Assembly: GCA_963966105.1 (NCBI GenBank)
Contig: CAWYQB010000365.1
Location: 420,736 to 484,735 of the forward strand
Length of the DNA stretch: 64,000 bases
Reading direction: 5' to 3'
Origin: Volucella zonaria
Lineage: Eukaryota > Arthropoda > Insecta > Diptera > Syrphidae
Shown here: positions 36,001 to 49,050 of the stretch, piece by piece
How the letters are laid out: the number at the start of each line of letters is the position of its first letter
How positions within the stretch are numbered: position 1 is the stretch's first letter
The notes under the pieces: generated by a model
What the model was told of the DNA's origin: nothing
What the model saw: only the letters and a program-made list of their open reading frames with translations
Databases searched by the model: none
Program-made: the position numbers and the translations under genes

Positions 36001-37800
36001 AAATCGCTATAACTCCTAAACTAGGCGACTGCGGGGGTCATATTATGCACCAGAAAAAAGAAAATTCAAAATCTTAAAATCGCTATAACTCCTAAACTAG
36101 GCGTCTGCGGGGGTCATATTATGCACCAGAAAAAAGAAAATTCAAAATCTTAAAATGGCTATAACTCCTAAACTAGGCGTCTGCGGGGGTCATATTATGC
36201 ACCAGAAAAAAGAAAATTCAAAATCTTAAAATGGCTAAAACTCCTAAACTAGGCGTCTGCGGGGGTCATATTATGCACCAGAAAAAAGAAAATTCAAAAT
36301 CTTAAAATGGCTATAACTCCTAAACTAGGCGTCTGCGGGGGTCATATTATGCACCAGAAAAAAGAAAATTCAAAATCTTAAAATGGCTATAACTCCTAAA
36401 CTAGGCGTCTGCGGGGGTCATATTATGCACCAGAAAAAAGAAAATTCAAAATCTTAAAATGGCTATAACTCCTAAACTAGGCGTTTGCGGGGGTCATATT
36501 ATGCACCAGAAAAAAAAATTCAAAATATTAAAATGGCTATAACTCCTAAACTAGGCGTCTGCTGGGGTCATATTATGCACCAGAAAAAAGAAAATTCAAA
36601 ATCTTAAAATGGCTATAACTCCTAAACTAGGCGTCTGCGGGGGTCATATTATGCACCAGAAAAAAGAAAATTCAAAATCTTAAAATCGCTATAACTCCTA
36701 AACTAGGCGTCTGCGGGGGTCATATTATGCACCAGAAAAAAGAAAATTCAAAATCTTAAAATGGCTATAACTCCTAAACTAGGCGTCTGCGGGGGTCATA
36801 TTATGCACCAGAAAAAAGAAAATTCAAAATCTTAAAATGGCTATAACTCCTAAACTAGGCGTCTGCGGGGGTCATATTATGCACCAGAAAAAAAAAATTC
36901 AAAATATTAAAATGACTATAACTCCTAAACTAGGCGTCTGCGGGGGTCATATTATGCACCAGAAAAAAGAAAATTCAAAATCTTAAAATGGCTATAACTC
37001 CTAAACTAGGCGTCTGCGGGGGTCATATTATGCACCAGAAAAAAGAAAATTCAAAACTTTAAAATCGCTATAACTCCTAAACTAGGCGTCTGCGGGGGTC
37101 ATATTATGCACCAGAAAAAAGAAAACTCAAAATCTTAAAATGGCTATAACTCCTAAACTAGGCGTCAGCGGGGGTCATATTATGCACCAGAAAAAAGAAA
37201 ATTCAAAATCTTAAAATGGCTATAACTCCTAAACTAGGCGTCTGCGGGGGTCATATTATGCACCAGAAAAAAGAAAATTCAAAACTTTAAAATCGCTATA
37301 ACTCCTAAACTAGGCGTCTGCGGGGGTCATATTATGCACCAGAAAAAAGAAAATTCAAAATCTTAAAATCGCTATAACTCCTAAACTAGGCGTCTGCGGG
37401 GGTCATATTATGCACCAGAAAAAAGAAAATTCAAAATCTTAAAATGGCTATAACTCCTAAACTAGGCGTCTGCGGGGGTCATATTATGCACCAGAAAAAA
37501 GAAAATTCAAAATCTTAAAATCGCTATAACTCCTAAACTAGGCGTCTGCGGGGGTCATATTATGCACCAGAAAAAAGAAAATTCAAAACTTTAAAATCGC
37601 TATAACTCCTAAACTAGGCGTCTGCGGGGGTCATATTATGCACCAGAAAAAAGAAAATTCAAAATCTTAAAATCGCTATAACTCCTAAACTAGGCGTCTG
37701 CGGGGGTCATATTATGCACCAGAAAAAAGAAAATTCAAAATCTTAAAATGGCTATAACTCCTAAACTAGGCGTCTGCGGGGGTCATATTATGCACCAGAA
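33016..37800 (+). repeat. Weakly ordered A/B/D monomers
   Basis: Mostly 76-bp A, B, D and E monomers with scattered private changes (GCAGCAG at 33,546, CTCCGAAAC near 33,737, ATAATATG near 34,142, CTATTCG near 34,273, GCGTATT-type change TGGGGTCGTATT near 34,971). The first TTAAAAAATTTA monomers (two C-to-A changes from class B) appear near 35,457 and 35,609. Near 35,895 a GCACTAG monomer is followed by an AAATAAAATTC monomer, the pair that becomes common after 42.8 kb. I found no long block duplication here. Confidence 0.75.
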
Positions 37801-38700
37801 AAAAGAAAATTCAAAACTTTAAAATCGCTATAACTCCTAAAATAGGCGTACTTCTTGGGTCATAATATGCACCAGAAAAAAGAAAATTCAAAATCTTAAA
37901 ATCGCTATAACTCCTATACTAGGCGTCTGCGGGGGTCATATTATGCACCAGAAAAAAGAAAATTAAAAAATTTAAAATCGCTATAACTCCTAAACTAGGC
38001 GTCTGTGGGGGTCATATTATGCATCAGAAAAAAGAAAATTCAAAATCTTAAAATGGCTATAACTCCTAAACTAGGCGTCTGCGGGGGTCATATTATGCAC
38101 CAGAAAAAAGAAAATTCAAAATCTTAAAATGGCTATAACTATTAAACTAGGCGTCTGCGGGGGTCATATTATGCACTAGAAAAACGAAAATTCAGAATCT
38201 TAAAATGGCTATAACTCCTAAACTAGGCGTCTGCGGGGGTCATATTATGCACCAGAAAAAATAAAATTCAAAACTTTAAAATCGCTATAACTCCTAAACT
38301 AGGCGTATGCGGGGGTCATATTATGCACCAGAAAAAAGAAAATTCAAAATCTTAAAATCGCTATAACTCCTAAACTAGGCGTCTGCGGGGGTCATATTAT
38401 GCACCAGAAAAAAGAAAATTCAAAATCTTAAAATGGCTATAACTCCTAAACTAGGCGTCTGCGGGGGTCATATTATGCACCAGAAAAAAGAAAATTCAAA
38501 ATCTTAAAATGGCTATAACTCCTAAACTAGGCGTCTGCGGGGGTCATATTATGCACCAGAAAAAAGAAAATTCAATATCTTAAAATGGCTATAACTCCTA
38601 AACTAGGCGTCTGCGGGGGTCATATTATGCACCAGAAAAAAGAAAATTCTAAATTTAAAATCGCTATAACTCCTAAACTAGGCGTCTGCGGGGGTCATAT
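37801..38700 (+). repeat. Divergent monomer island
   Basis: Consecutive monomers carry several private changes each, unlike the rest of the array. The most altered is at 37,840-37,870, where CTGCGGGGG is replaced by ACTTCTTGGG, CTAAACTAGG has become CTAAAATAGG and ATATTATG has become ATAATATG. Others are CTCCTATACT (37,911), GTCTGTGGG (38,004), GCATCAG (38,022), CTATTAAACT (38,139), AAAACGAAAATTCAG (38,182), GCGTATGCG (38,305), TTCAATATCTT (38,572) and TTCTAAATTTAAAA (38,647). Confidence 0.85.
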
Positions 38701-41700
38701 TATGCACCAGAAAAAAAAATTCAAAATATTAAAATGGCTATAACTCCTAAACTAGGCGTCTGCGGGGGTCATATTATGCACCAGAAAAAAGAAAATTCAA
38801 AATCTTAAAATGGCTATAACTCCTAAACTAGGCGTCTGCGGGGGTCATATTATGCACCAGAAAAAAGAAAATTCAAAATTTAAAATCGCTATAACTCCTA
38901 AACTAGGCGTCTGCGGGGGTCATATTATGCACCAGAAAAAAGAAAATTCAAAATCTTAAAATGGCTATAACTCCTAAACTAGGCGTCTGCGGGGGTCATA
39001 TTATGCACCAGAAAAAAAAATTCAAAATATTAAAATGGCTATAACTCCTAAACTAGGCGTCTGCGGGGATCATATTATGCACCAGAAAAAAGAAAATTCA
39101 AAATCTTAAAATGGCTATAACTCCTAAACTAGGCGTCTGCGGGGGTCATATTATGCACCAGAAAAAAGAAAATTCAAAATCTTAAAATGGCTATAACTCC
39201 TAAACTAGGCGTCTGCGGGGGTCATATTATGCACCAGAAAAAAGAAAATTCAAAATCTTAAAATGGCTATAACTCCTAAACTAGGCGTCAGCGGGGGTCA
39301 TATTATGCACCAGAAAAAAGAAAATTCAAAATCTTAAAATGGCTATAACTCCTAAACTAGGCGTCTGCGGGGGTCATATTATGCACCACAAAAAAGAAAA
39401 TTCAAAACTTTAAAATCGCTATAACTCCTAAACTAGGCGTCTGCGGGGGTCATATTATGCACCAGAAAAAAGAAAATTCAAAATCTTAAAATCGCTATAA
39501 CTCCTAAACTAGGCGTCTGCGGGGGTCATATTATGCACCAGAAAAAAGAAAATTCAAAATCTTAAAATGGCTATAACTCCTAAACTAGGCGTCTGCGGGG
39601 GTCATATTATGCACCAGAAAAAAGAAAATTCAAAACTTTAAAATCGCTATAACTCCTAAACTAGGCGTCTGCGGGGGTCATATTATGCACCAGAAAAAAG
39701 AAAATTCAAAATCTTAAAATCGCTATAACTCCTAAACTAGGCGTCTGCGGGGGTCATATTATGCACCAGAAAAAAGAAAATTCAAAACTTTAAAATCGCT
39801 ATAACTCCTAAACTAGGCGTCTGCGGGGGTCATATTATGCACCAGAAAAAAGAAAATTCAAAATCTTAAAATAGCTATAACTCCTAAACTAGGCGTCTGC
39901 GGGGGTCATATTATGCACCAGAAAAAAGAAAATTCAAAATCTTAAAATGGCTATAACTCCTAAACTAGGCGTCTGCGGGGGTCATATTATGCACCAGAAA
40001 AAAGAAAATTCAAAATCTTAAAATGGCTATAACTCCTAAACTAGGCGTCTGCGGGGGTCATATTATGCACCAGAAAAAAGAAAATTCAAAACTTTAAAAT
40101 CGCTATAACTCCTAAACTAGGCGTCTGCGGGGGTCATATTATGCACCAGAAAAAAGAAAATTCAAAATCTTAAAATGGCTATAACTCCTAAACTAGGCGT
40201 CTGCGGGGGTCATATTATGCACCAGAAAAAAGAAAATTCAAAATCTTAAAATGGCTATAACTCCTAAACTAGGCGTCTGCGGGGGTCATATTATGCACCA
40301 GAAAAAAGAAAATTCAAAATCTTAAAATCGCTATAACTCCTAAACTAGGCGTCTGCGGGGGTCATATTATGCACCACAAAAAAGAAAATTCAAAACTTTA
40401 AAATCGCTATAACTCCTAAACTAGGCGTCTGCGGTTGTCATATTATGCACCAGAAAAAAGAAAATTCAAAATCTTAAAATCGCTATAACTCCTAAACTAG
40501 GCGTCTGCGGGGGTCATATTATGCACCAGAAAAAAAAATTCAAAATATTAAAATGGCTATAACTCCTAAACTAGGCGTCTGCGGGGGTCATATTATGCAC
40601 CAGAAAAAAGAAAATTCAAAACTTTAAAATCGCTATAACTCCTAAACTAGGCGTCTGCGGGGGTCATATTATGCACCAGAAAAAAGAAAATTCAAAATCT
40701 TAAAATCGCTATAACTCCTAAACTAGGCGTCTGCGGGGGTCATATTATGCACCAGAAAAAAGAAAATTCAAAACTTTAAAATCGCTATAACTCCTAAACT
40801 AGGCGTCTGCGGGGGTCATATTATGCACCAGAAAAAAGAAAATTCAAAATCTTAAAATCGCTATAACTCCTAAACTACTCGTCTGCGGGGGTCATATTAT
40901 GCACCAGAAAAAAGAAAATTCAAAATCTTAAAATGGCTATAACTCCTAAACTAGGCGTCTGCGGGGGTCATATTATGCACCAGAAAAAAAAATTCAAAAT
41001 ATTAAAATGACTATAACTCCTAAACTAGGCGTCTGCGGGGGTCATATTATGCACCAGAAAAAAGAAAATTCAAAACTTTAAAATCGCTATAACTCCTAAA
41101 CTAGGCGTCTGCGGGGGTCATATTATGCACCGGAAAAAAGAAAATTAAAAAATTTAAAATCGCTATAACTCCTAAACTAGGCGTCTGCGGGGGTCATATT
41201 ATGCACCAGAAAAAAGAAAATTCAAAATCTTAAAGTGGCTATAACTCCTAAACTAGGCGTCTGCGGGGGTCATATTATGCACCAGAAAAAAGAAAATTCA
41301 AAATCTTAAAATCGCTATAACTCCTCAACTAGGCGTCTGCGGGGGTCATATTATGCACCAGAAAAAAGAAAATTCAAAATCTTAAAATGGCTATAACTCC
41401 TAAACTAGGCGTCTGCGGGGGTCATATTATGCACCAGAAAAAAGAAAATTCAAAATCTTAAAATGGCTATAACTCCTAAACTAGGCGTCAGCGGGGGTCA
41501 TATTATGCACCAGAAAAAAGAAAATTCAAAATCTTAAAATGGCTATAACTCCTAAACTAGGCGTCTGCGGAGGTCATATTATGCACCAGAAAAAAGAAAA
41601 TTCAAAATCTTAAAATGGCTATAACTCCTAAACTAGGCGTCTGCGGGGGTCATATTATGCACCAGAAAAAAGAAAATTCAAAATCTTAAAATGGCTATAA

Positions 41701-42600
41701 CTCCTAAACTAGACGTCTGCGGGGGTCATATTATGCACCAGAAAAAAAAATTCAAAATATTAAAATGGCTATAACTCCTAAACTAGGCGTCTGCGGGGGT
41801 CATATTATGCACCAGAAAAAAGAAAATTCAAAATCTTAAAATGGCTATAACTCCTAAACTAGGCGTCTGCGGGGGTCATATTATGCACCAGAAAAAAGAA
41901 AATTCAAAATCTTAAAATCGCTATAACTCCTAAACTAGGCGTCTGCGGGGGTCATATTATGCACCAGAAAAAAGAAAATTCAAAATCTTAAAATGGCTAT
42001 AACTCCTAAACTAGGCGTCTGCGGGGGCCACATTATGCACCAGAAAAAAGAAAATTCAAAATCTTAAAATGGCTATAACTCCTAAACTAGGCGTCTGCGG
42101 GGGTCATATTATGCACCAGAAAAAAAAATTCAAAATATTAAAATGGCTATAACTCCTAAACTAGGCGTCTGCGGGGGTTATATTATGCACCAGAAAAAAG
42201 AAAATTCAAAATCTTAAAATGGCTATAACTCCTAAACTAGGCGTCTGCGGGGGTCATATTATGCACCAGAAAAAAGAAAATTCAAAATCTTAAAATGGCT
42301 ATAACTCCTAAACTAGGCGTCTGCGGGGGTCATATTATGCACCAGAAAAAAGAAAATTCAAAATCTTAAAATGGCTATAACTCCTAAACTAGGCGTCTGC
42401 GGGGGTCATATTATGCACCAGAAAAAAAAATTCAAAATATTAAAATGGCTATAACTCCTAAACTAGGCGTCTGCGGGGGTCATATTATGCACCAGAAAAA
42501 AGAAAATTCAAAACTTTAAAATCGCTATAACTCCTAAACTAGGCGTCTGCGGGGGTCATATTATGCACCAGAAAAAAGAAAATTCAAAATCTTAAAATGG
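38701..42600 (+). repeat. Mixed A/B/C/D monomers
   Basis: Class A predominates with interspersed C, B and D. Tags include GTCAGCG (39,290 and 41,488), GCACCACAAAAAAG (39,385 and 40,375), CTACTCG (40,876), AAATGACTATAAC (41,008, also 36,913), TTAAAAAATTTA (41,147), GGGGGCCACATT (42,028) and GGTTATATT (42,179). A short repeat of D, A, B order is visible but no long block copy was established by eye. Confidence 0.72.
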
Positions 42601-44390
42601 CTATAACTCCTAAACTAGGCGTCTGCGGGGGTCATATTATGCACCAGAAAAAAGAAAATTAAAAAATTTAAAATCGCTATAACTCCTAAACTAGGCGTCT
42701 GCGGGGGTCATATTATGCACCAGAAAAAAGAAAATTCAAAATCTTAAAATGGCTATAACTCCTAAACTAGGCGTCTGCGGCAGTCATATTATGCACCAGA
42801 AAAAAAAATTCAAAATCTTAAAATGGCTATAACTCCTAAACTAGGCGTCTGCGGGGGTCATATTATGCACTAGAAAAAAGAAAATTCAGACTCTTAAAAT
42901 GGCTATAACTCCTAAACTATTCGTCTGCGGGGGTCATATTATGCACCAGAAAAAATAAAATTCAAAACTTTAAAATCGCTATAACTCCTAAACTAGGCGT
43001 CTGCGGGGGTCATATTATGCACTAGAAAAAAGAAAATTCAGACTCTTAAAATGGCTATAACTCCTAAACTAGGCGTCTGCGGGGGTCATATTATGCACCA
43101 GAAAAAAGAAAATTCAAAATCTTAAAATCGCTATAACTTCTAAACTAGGCGTCTGCGGGGGTCATATTATGCACCAGAAAAAAGAAAATTCAAAATCTTA
43201 AAATGGCTATAACTCCTAAACTAGGCGTCTGCGGGGGTCATATTATGCACCAGAAAAAAGAAAATTCAAAATCTTAAAATGGCTATAACTCCTAAACTAG
43301 GCGTCTGCGGGGGTCATATTATGCACCAGAAAAAAGAAAATTCAAAATCTTAAAATGGCTATAACTCCTAAACTAGGCGTCTGCGGGGGTCATATTATGC
43401 ACCAGAAAAAAGAAAATTCAAAATCTTAAAATGGCTATAACTCCTAAACTAGGCGTCTGCGGGGGTCATATTATGCACTAGAAAAAAGAAAATTCAGACT
43501 CTTAAAATGGCTATAACTCCTAAACTATTCGTCTGCGGGGGTCATATTATGCACCAGAAAAAATAAAATTCAAAACTTTAAAATCGCTATAACTCCTAAA
43601 CTAGGCGTCTGCGGGGGTCATATTATGCACCAGAAAAAAGAAAATTCAAAATCTTAAAATGGCTATAACTCCTAAACTAGGCGTCTGCGGGGGTCATATT
43701 ATGCACTAGAAAAAAGAAAATTCAGAATCTTAAAATGGCTATAACTCCTAAACTAGGCGTCTGCGGGGGTCATATTATGCACCAGAAAAAATAAAATTCA
43801 AAACTTTAAAATCGCTATAACTCCTAAACTAGGCGTCTGCGGGGGTCATATTATGCACCAGAAAAAAGAAAATTCAAAATCTTAAAATCGCTATAACTCC
43901 TAAACTAGGCGTCTGCGGGGGTCATATTATGCACCAGAAAAAAGAAAATTCAAAATCTTAAAATGGCTATAACTCCTAAACAAGGCGTCTGCGGGGGTCA
44001 TATTATGCACCAGAAAAAAGAAAATTCAAAATCTTAAAATGGCTATAACTCCTAAACTAGGCGTCTGCGGGGGTCATATTATGCACCAGAAAAAAGAAAA
44101 TTCAAAATCTTAAAATGGCTATAACTCCTAAACTAGGCGTCTGCGGGGGTCATATTATGCACCAGAAAAAAGAAAATTCAAAATCTTAAAATGGCTATAA
44201 CTCCTAAACTAGGCGTCTGCGGGGGTCATATTATGCACCAGAAAAAAGAAAATTCAAAATCTTAAAATCGCTATAACTCCTAAACTAGGCGTCTGCGGGG
44301 GTCATATTATGCACCAGAAAAAAGAAAATTCAAAATCTTAAAATGGCTATAACTCCTAAACTAGGCGTCTGCGGGGGTCATATTATGCAC
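42601..44390 (+). repeat. GCACTAG/AAATAAAA-rich segment
   Basis: GCGGCAG (42,777) and GCACTAG monomers at 42,867, 43,019, 43,475 and 43,703. Three of the four are followed by an AAATAAAATTC class B monomer. The tagged monomers at 42,867 and 43,475 also share TTCAGACTC and CTATTCG and are exactly 608 bp (8 x 76) apart, so this is an eight-monomer duplication with later changes. Confidence 0.8.
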
Positions 44391-45976
44391 CAGAAAAAAG
44401 AAAATTCAAAACTTTAAAATCGCTATAACTCCTAAACTAGGCGTCTGCGGGGGTCATATTATGCACCAGAATAAAGAAAATTCAAAATCTTAAAATCGCT
44501 ATAACTCCTAAACTAGGCGTCTGCGGGGGTCATATTATGCACCAGAAAAAAGAAAATTAAAAAATTTAAAATCGCTATAACTCCTAAACTAGGCGTCTGC
44601 GGGGGTCATATTATGCACCAGAAAAAAGAAAATTCAAAATCTTAAAATGGCTATAACTCCTAAACTAGGCGTCTGCGGCAGTCATATTATGCACCAGAAA
44701 AAAAAATTCAAAATCTTAAAATGGCTATAACTCCTAAACTATTCGTCTGCGGGGGTCATATTATGCACCAGAAAAAAGAAAATTCAAAATCTTAAAATGG
44801 CTATAACTCCTAAACTAGGCGTCTGCGGGGGTCATATTATGCACCAGAAAAAAGAAAATTCAAAATCTTAAAATGGCTATAACTCCTAAACTAGGCGTCT
44901 GCGGGGGTCATATTATGCACCAGAAAAAAGAAAATTCAAAATCTTAAAATGGCTATAACTCCTAAACTAGGCGTCTGCGGGGGTCATATTATGCACCAGA
45001 AAAAAGAAAATTCAAAATCTTAAAATCGCTATAACTCCTAAACTAGGCGTCTGCGGGGGTCATATTATGCACCAGAAAAAAGAAAATTCAAAATCTTAAA
45101 ATGGCTATAACTCCTAAACTAGGCGTCTGCGGGGGTCATATTATGCACCAGAAAAAAGAAAATTCAAAACTTTAAAATCGCTATAACTCCTAAACTAGGC
45201 GTCTGCGGGGGTCATATTATGCACCAGAATAAAGAAAATTCAAAATCTTAAAATCGCTATAACTCCTAAACTAGGCGTCTGCGGGGGTCATATTATGCAC
45301 CAGAAAAAAGAAAATTAAAAAATTTAAAATCGCTATAACTCCTAACCTAGGCGTCTGCGGGGGTCATATTATGCACCAGAAAAAAGAAAATTCAAAATCT
45401 TAAAATGGCTATAACTCCTAAACTAGGCGTCTGCGGCAGTCATATTATGCACCAGAAAAAAAAATTCAAAATCTTAAAATGGCTATAACTCCTAAACTAG
45501 GCGTCTGCGGGGGTCATATTATGCACCAGAAAAAAGAAAACTCAAAATCTTAAAATGGCTAGAACTCCTAAACTACGAGTCTGCGGGGGTCATATTATGC
45601 ACCAGAAAAAAAAATTCAAAATATTAAAATGGCTATAACTCCTAAACTAGGCGTCTGCGGGGGTCATATTATGCACCAGAAAAAAGAAAATTCAAAATCT
45701 TAAAATGGCTATAACTCCTAAACTAGGCGTCTGCGGGGGTCATATTATGCACCAGAAAAAAGAAAATTCAAAATCTTAAAATGGCTATAACTCCTAAACT
45801 GGGCGTCTGCGGGGGTCATATTATGCACCAGAAAAAAGAAAATTCAAAACTTTAAAATCGCTATAACTCCTAAACTAGGCGTCTGCGGGGGTCATATTAT
45901 GCACCAGAAAAAAGAAAATTCAAAATCTTAAAATGGCTATAACTCCTAAACTAGGCGTCTGCGGGGGTCATATTAT
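44391..45976 (+). repeat. Block W: AGAATAAAG/TTAAAAAATTTA/GCGGCAG module, two copies 758 bp apart
   Basis: B, D(AGAATAAAG), TTAAAAAATTTA monomer, A(GCGGCAG), sA occurs with tags at 44,469, about 44,556 and 44,675, and again 758 bp later at 45,227, about 45,315 and 45,433. The second copy has AACCTAGG in the TTAAAAAATTTA monomer. A further copy lies at 55,615-55,940, where both AGAATAAAG (55,691) and GCGGCAG (55,897) are at +11,222. The next monomer after the second copy has four changes (CTCAAAATC, CTAGAACTCC and CTACGAGTC). Confidence 0.85.
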
Positions 45977-47495
45977 GCACTAGAAAAAAGAAAATTCAGA
46001 ATCTTAAAATGGCTATAACTCCTAAACTAGGCGTCTGCGGGGGTCATATTATGCACCAGAAAAAATAAAATTCAAAACTTTAAAATCGCTATAACTCCTA
46101 AACTAGGCGTCTGCGGGGGTCATATTATGCACCAGAAAAAAGAAAATTCAAAATCTTAAAATGGCTATAACTCCTAAACTAGGCGTCTGCGGGGGTCATA
46201 TTATGCACTAGAAAAAAGAAAATTCAGAATCTTAAAATGGCTATAACTCATAAACTAGGCGTCTGCGGGGGTCATATTATGCACCAGAAAAAATAAAATT
46301 CAAAACTTTAAAATCGCTATAACTCCTAAACTAGGCGTCTGCGGGGGTCATATTATGCACCAGAAAAAAGAAAATTCAAAATCTTAAAATCGCTATAACT
46401 CCTAAACTAGGCGTCTGCGGGGGTCATATTATGCACCAGAAAAAAGAAAATTCAAAATCTTAAAATGGCTATAACTCCTAAACTAGGCGTCTGCGGGGGT
46501 CATATTATGCACCAGAAAAAAGAAAATTCAAAATCTTAAAATGGCTATAACTCCTAAACTAGGCGTCTGCGGGGGTCATATTATGCACCAGAAAAAAGAA
46601 AATTCAAAACTTTAAAATCGCTATAACTCCTAAACTAGGCGTCTGCGGGGGTCATATTATGCACCAGAAAAAAGAAAATTCAAAATCTTAAAATGGCTAT
46701 AACTCCTAAACTAGGCGTCTGCGGGGGTCATATTATGCACTAGAAAAAAGAAAATTCAGAATCTTAAAATGGCTATAACTCCTAAACTAGGCGTCTGCGG
46801 GGGTCATATTATGCACCAGAAAAAATAAAATTCAAAACTTTAAAATCGCTATAACTCCTAAACTAGGCGTCTGCGGGGGTCATATTATGCACCAGAAAAA
46901 AGAAAATTCAAAATCTTAAAATGGCTATAACTCCTAAACTAGGCGTCTGCGGGGGTCATATTATGCACTAGAAAAAAGAAAATTCAGAATCTTAAAATGG
47001 CTATAACTCATAAACTAGGCGTCTGCGGGGGTCATATTATGCACCAGAAAAAATAAAATTCAAAACTTTAAAATCGCTATAACTCCTAAACTAGGCGTCT
47101 GCGGGGGTCATATTATGCACCAGAAAAAAGAAAATTCAAAATCTTAAAATCGCTATAACTCCTAAACTAGGCGTCTGCGGGGGTCATATTATGCACCAGA
47201 AAAAAGAAAATTCAAAATCTTAAAATGGCTATAACTCCTAAACTAGGCGTCTGCGGGGGTCATATTATGCACCAGAAAAAAGAAAATTCAAAATCTTAAA
47301 ATGGCTATAACTCCTAAACTAGGCGTCTGCGGGGGTCATATTATGCACCAGAAAAAAGAAAATTCAAAATCTTAAAATGGCTATAACTCCTAAACTAGGC
47401 GTCTGCGGGGGTCATATTATGCACCAGAAAAAAGAAAATTCAAAATCTTAAAATGGCTATAACTCCTAAACTAGGCGTCTGCGGGGGTCATATTA
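45977..47495 (+). repeat. Block X: ten-monomer (760 bp) tandem duplication
   Basis: A(GCACTAG, TTCAGAATC), B(AAATAAAA), A, A(GCACTAG, CTCATAAAC), B(AAATAAAA), D, A, A, B, A occurs from 45,977 and again from 46,737, with every tag at +760 (GCACTAG 45,977/46,737 and 46,205/46,965; CTCATAAAC 46,248/47,008). The second copy has A where the first has the final B. A third copy lies at 57,199-57,950, at +11,222 from the first. Confidence 0.9.
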
Positions 47496-47739
47496 TGCAC
47501 CAGAAAAAAGAAAATTCAAAATCTTAAAATGGCTATAACTCCTAAACTAGGCGTCTGCGGGGGTCATATTATGCACCAGAAAAAAGAAAATTCAAAATCT
47601 TAAAATCGCTATAACTCCTAAACTAGGCGTCTGCGGGGGTCATATTATGCACCAGAAAAAAGAAAATTCAAAATCTTAAAATGGCTATAACTCCTAAACT
47701 AGGCGTCTGCGGGGGTCATATTATGCACCAGAAAAAAGA
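47496..47739 (+). repeat. Class A/D monomers between blocks
   Basis: Standard A and D monomers without private tags. Confidence 0.75.
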
Positions 47740-49050
47740 AAATTCAAAACTTTAAAATCGCTATAACTCCTAAACTAGGCGTCTGCGGGGGTCATATTAT
47801 GCACCAGAAAAAAGAAAAATCAAAATCTTAAAATCGCTATAACTCCTAAACTAGGCGTCTGCGGGGGTCATATTATGCACCAGAAAAAAGAAAATTCAAA
47901 ACTTTAAAATCGCTATAACTCCTAAACTAGGCGTCTGCGGGGGTCATATTATGCACTAGAAAAAAGAAAATTCAGAATCTTAAAATGGCTATAACTCCTA
48001 AACTAGGCGTCTGCGGGGGTCATATTATGCACCAGAAAAAATAAAATTCAAAACTTTAAAATCGCTATAACTCCTAAACTAGGCGTCTGCGGGGGTCATA
48101 TTATGCACCAGAAAAAAGAAAATTCAAAATCTTAAAATGGCTATAACTCCTAAACTAGGCGTCTGCGGGGGTCATATTATGCACTAGAAAAAAGAAAATT
48201 CAGAATCTTAAAATGGCTATAACTCCTAAACTAGGCGTCTGCGGGGGTCATATTATGCACCAGAAAAAATAAAATTCAAAACTTTAAAATCGCTATAACT
48301 CCTAAACTAGGCGTCTGCGTTGGTCATATTATGCACCAGAAAAAAAAAATTCAAAATCTTAAAATCGCTATAACTCCTAAACTAGGCGTCTGCGGGGGTC
48401 ATATTATGCACCAGAAAAAAGAAAATTCAAAATCTTAAAATGGCTATAACTCCTAAACTAGGCGTCTGCGGGGGTCATATTATGCACCAGAAAAAAGAAA
48501 ATTCAAAATCTTAAAATGGCTATAACTCCTCCTAAACTAGGCGGTCTGCGGGGGTCATATTATGCACCAGAAAAAAGAAAATTCAAAATCTTAAAATGGC
48601 TATAACTCCTAAACTAGGCGTCTGCGGGGGTCATATTATGCACCAGAAAAAAGAAAATTCAAAATCTTAAAATGGCTATAACTCCTAAACTAGGCGTCTG
48701 CGGGGGTCATATTATGCACCAGAAAAAAAAATTCAAAATATTAAAATGGCTATAACTCCTAAACTAGGCGTCTGCGGGGGTCATATTATGCACCAGAAAA
48801 AAGAAAATTCAAAATCTTAAAATGGCTATAACTCCTAAACTAGGCGTCTGCGGGGGTCATATTATGCACCAGAAAAAAGAAAATTCAAAATCTTAAAATC
48901 GCTATAACTCCTAAACTAGGCGTCTGCGGGGGTCATATTATGCACCAGAAAAAAGAAAATTCAAAATCTTAAAATGGCTATAACTCCTAAACTAGGCGTC
49001 TGCGGGGGTCATATTATGCACCAGAAAAAAAAATTCAAAATATTAAATGG
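47740..49050 (+). repeat. Block Y, copy 1 (~1.3 kb)
   Basis: D with AAAGAAAAATC (47,814), B, A(GCACTAG, TTCAGAATC), B(AAATAAAA), A, A(GCACTAG), B(AAATAAAA), a D with a 10-base A run (48,333), then A monomers. The same order occurs at 59,490-60,790 with offset 11,746, becoming 11,749 after a C and a GC insertion in the later copy. Private changes here are GCGTTGGTC (48,318) and an 80-bp monomer at 48,530-48,545 with CTCCTCCTAA (three extra bases) and GGCGGTC (one extra G). Confidence 0.85.

Noticed and set aside
37801..37880. Transposon insertion or array boundary at the divergent monomer
   Set aside because: Only about 10-15 bases differ, length changes by one base, and the satellite continues in phase on both sides with no target duplication.
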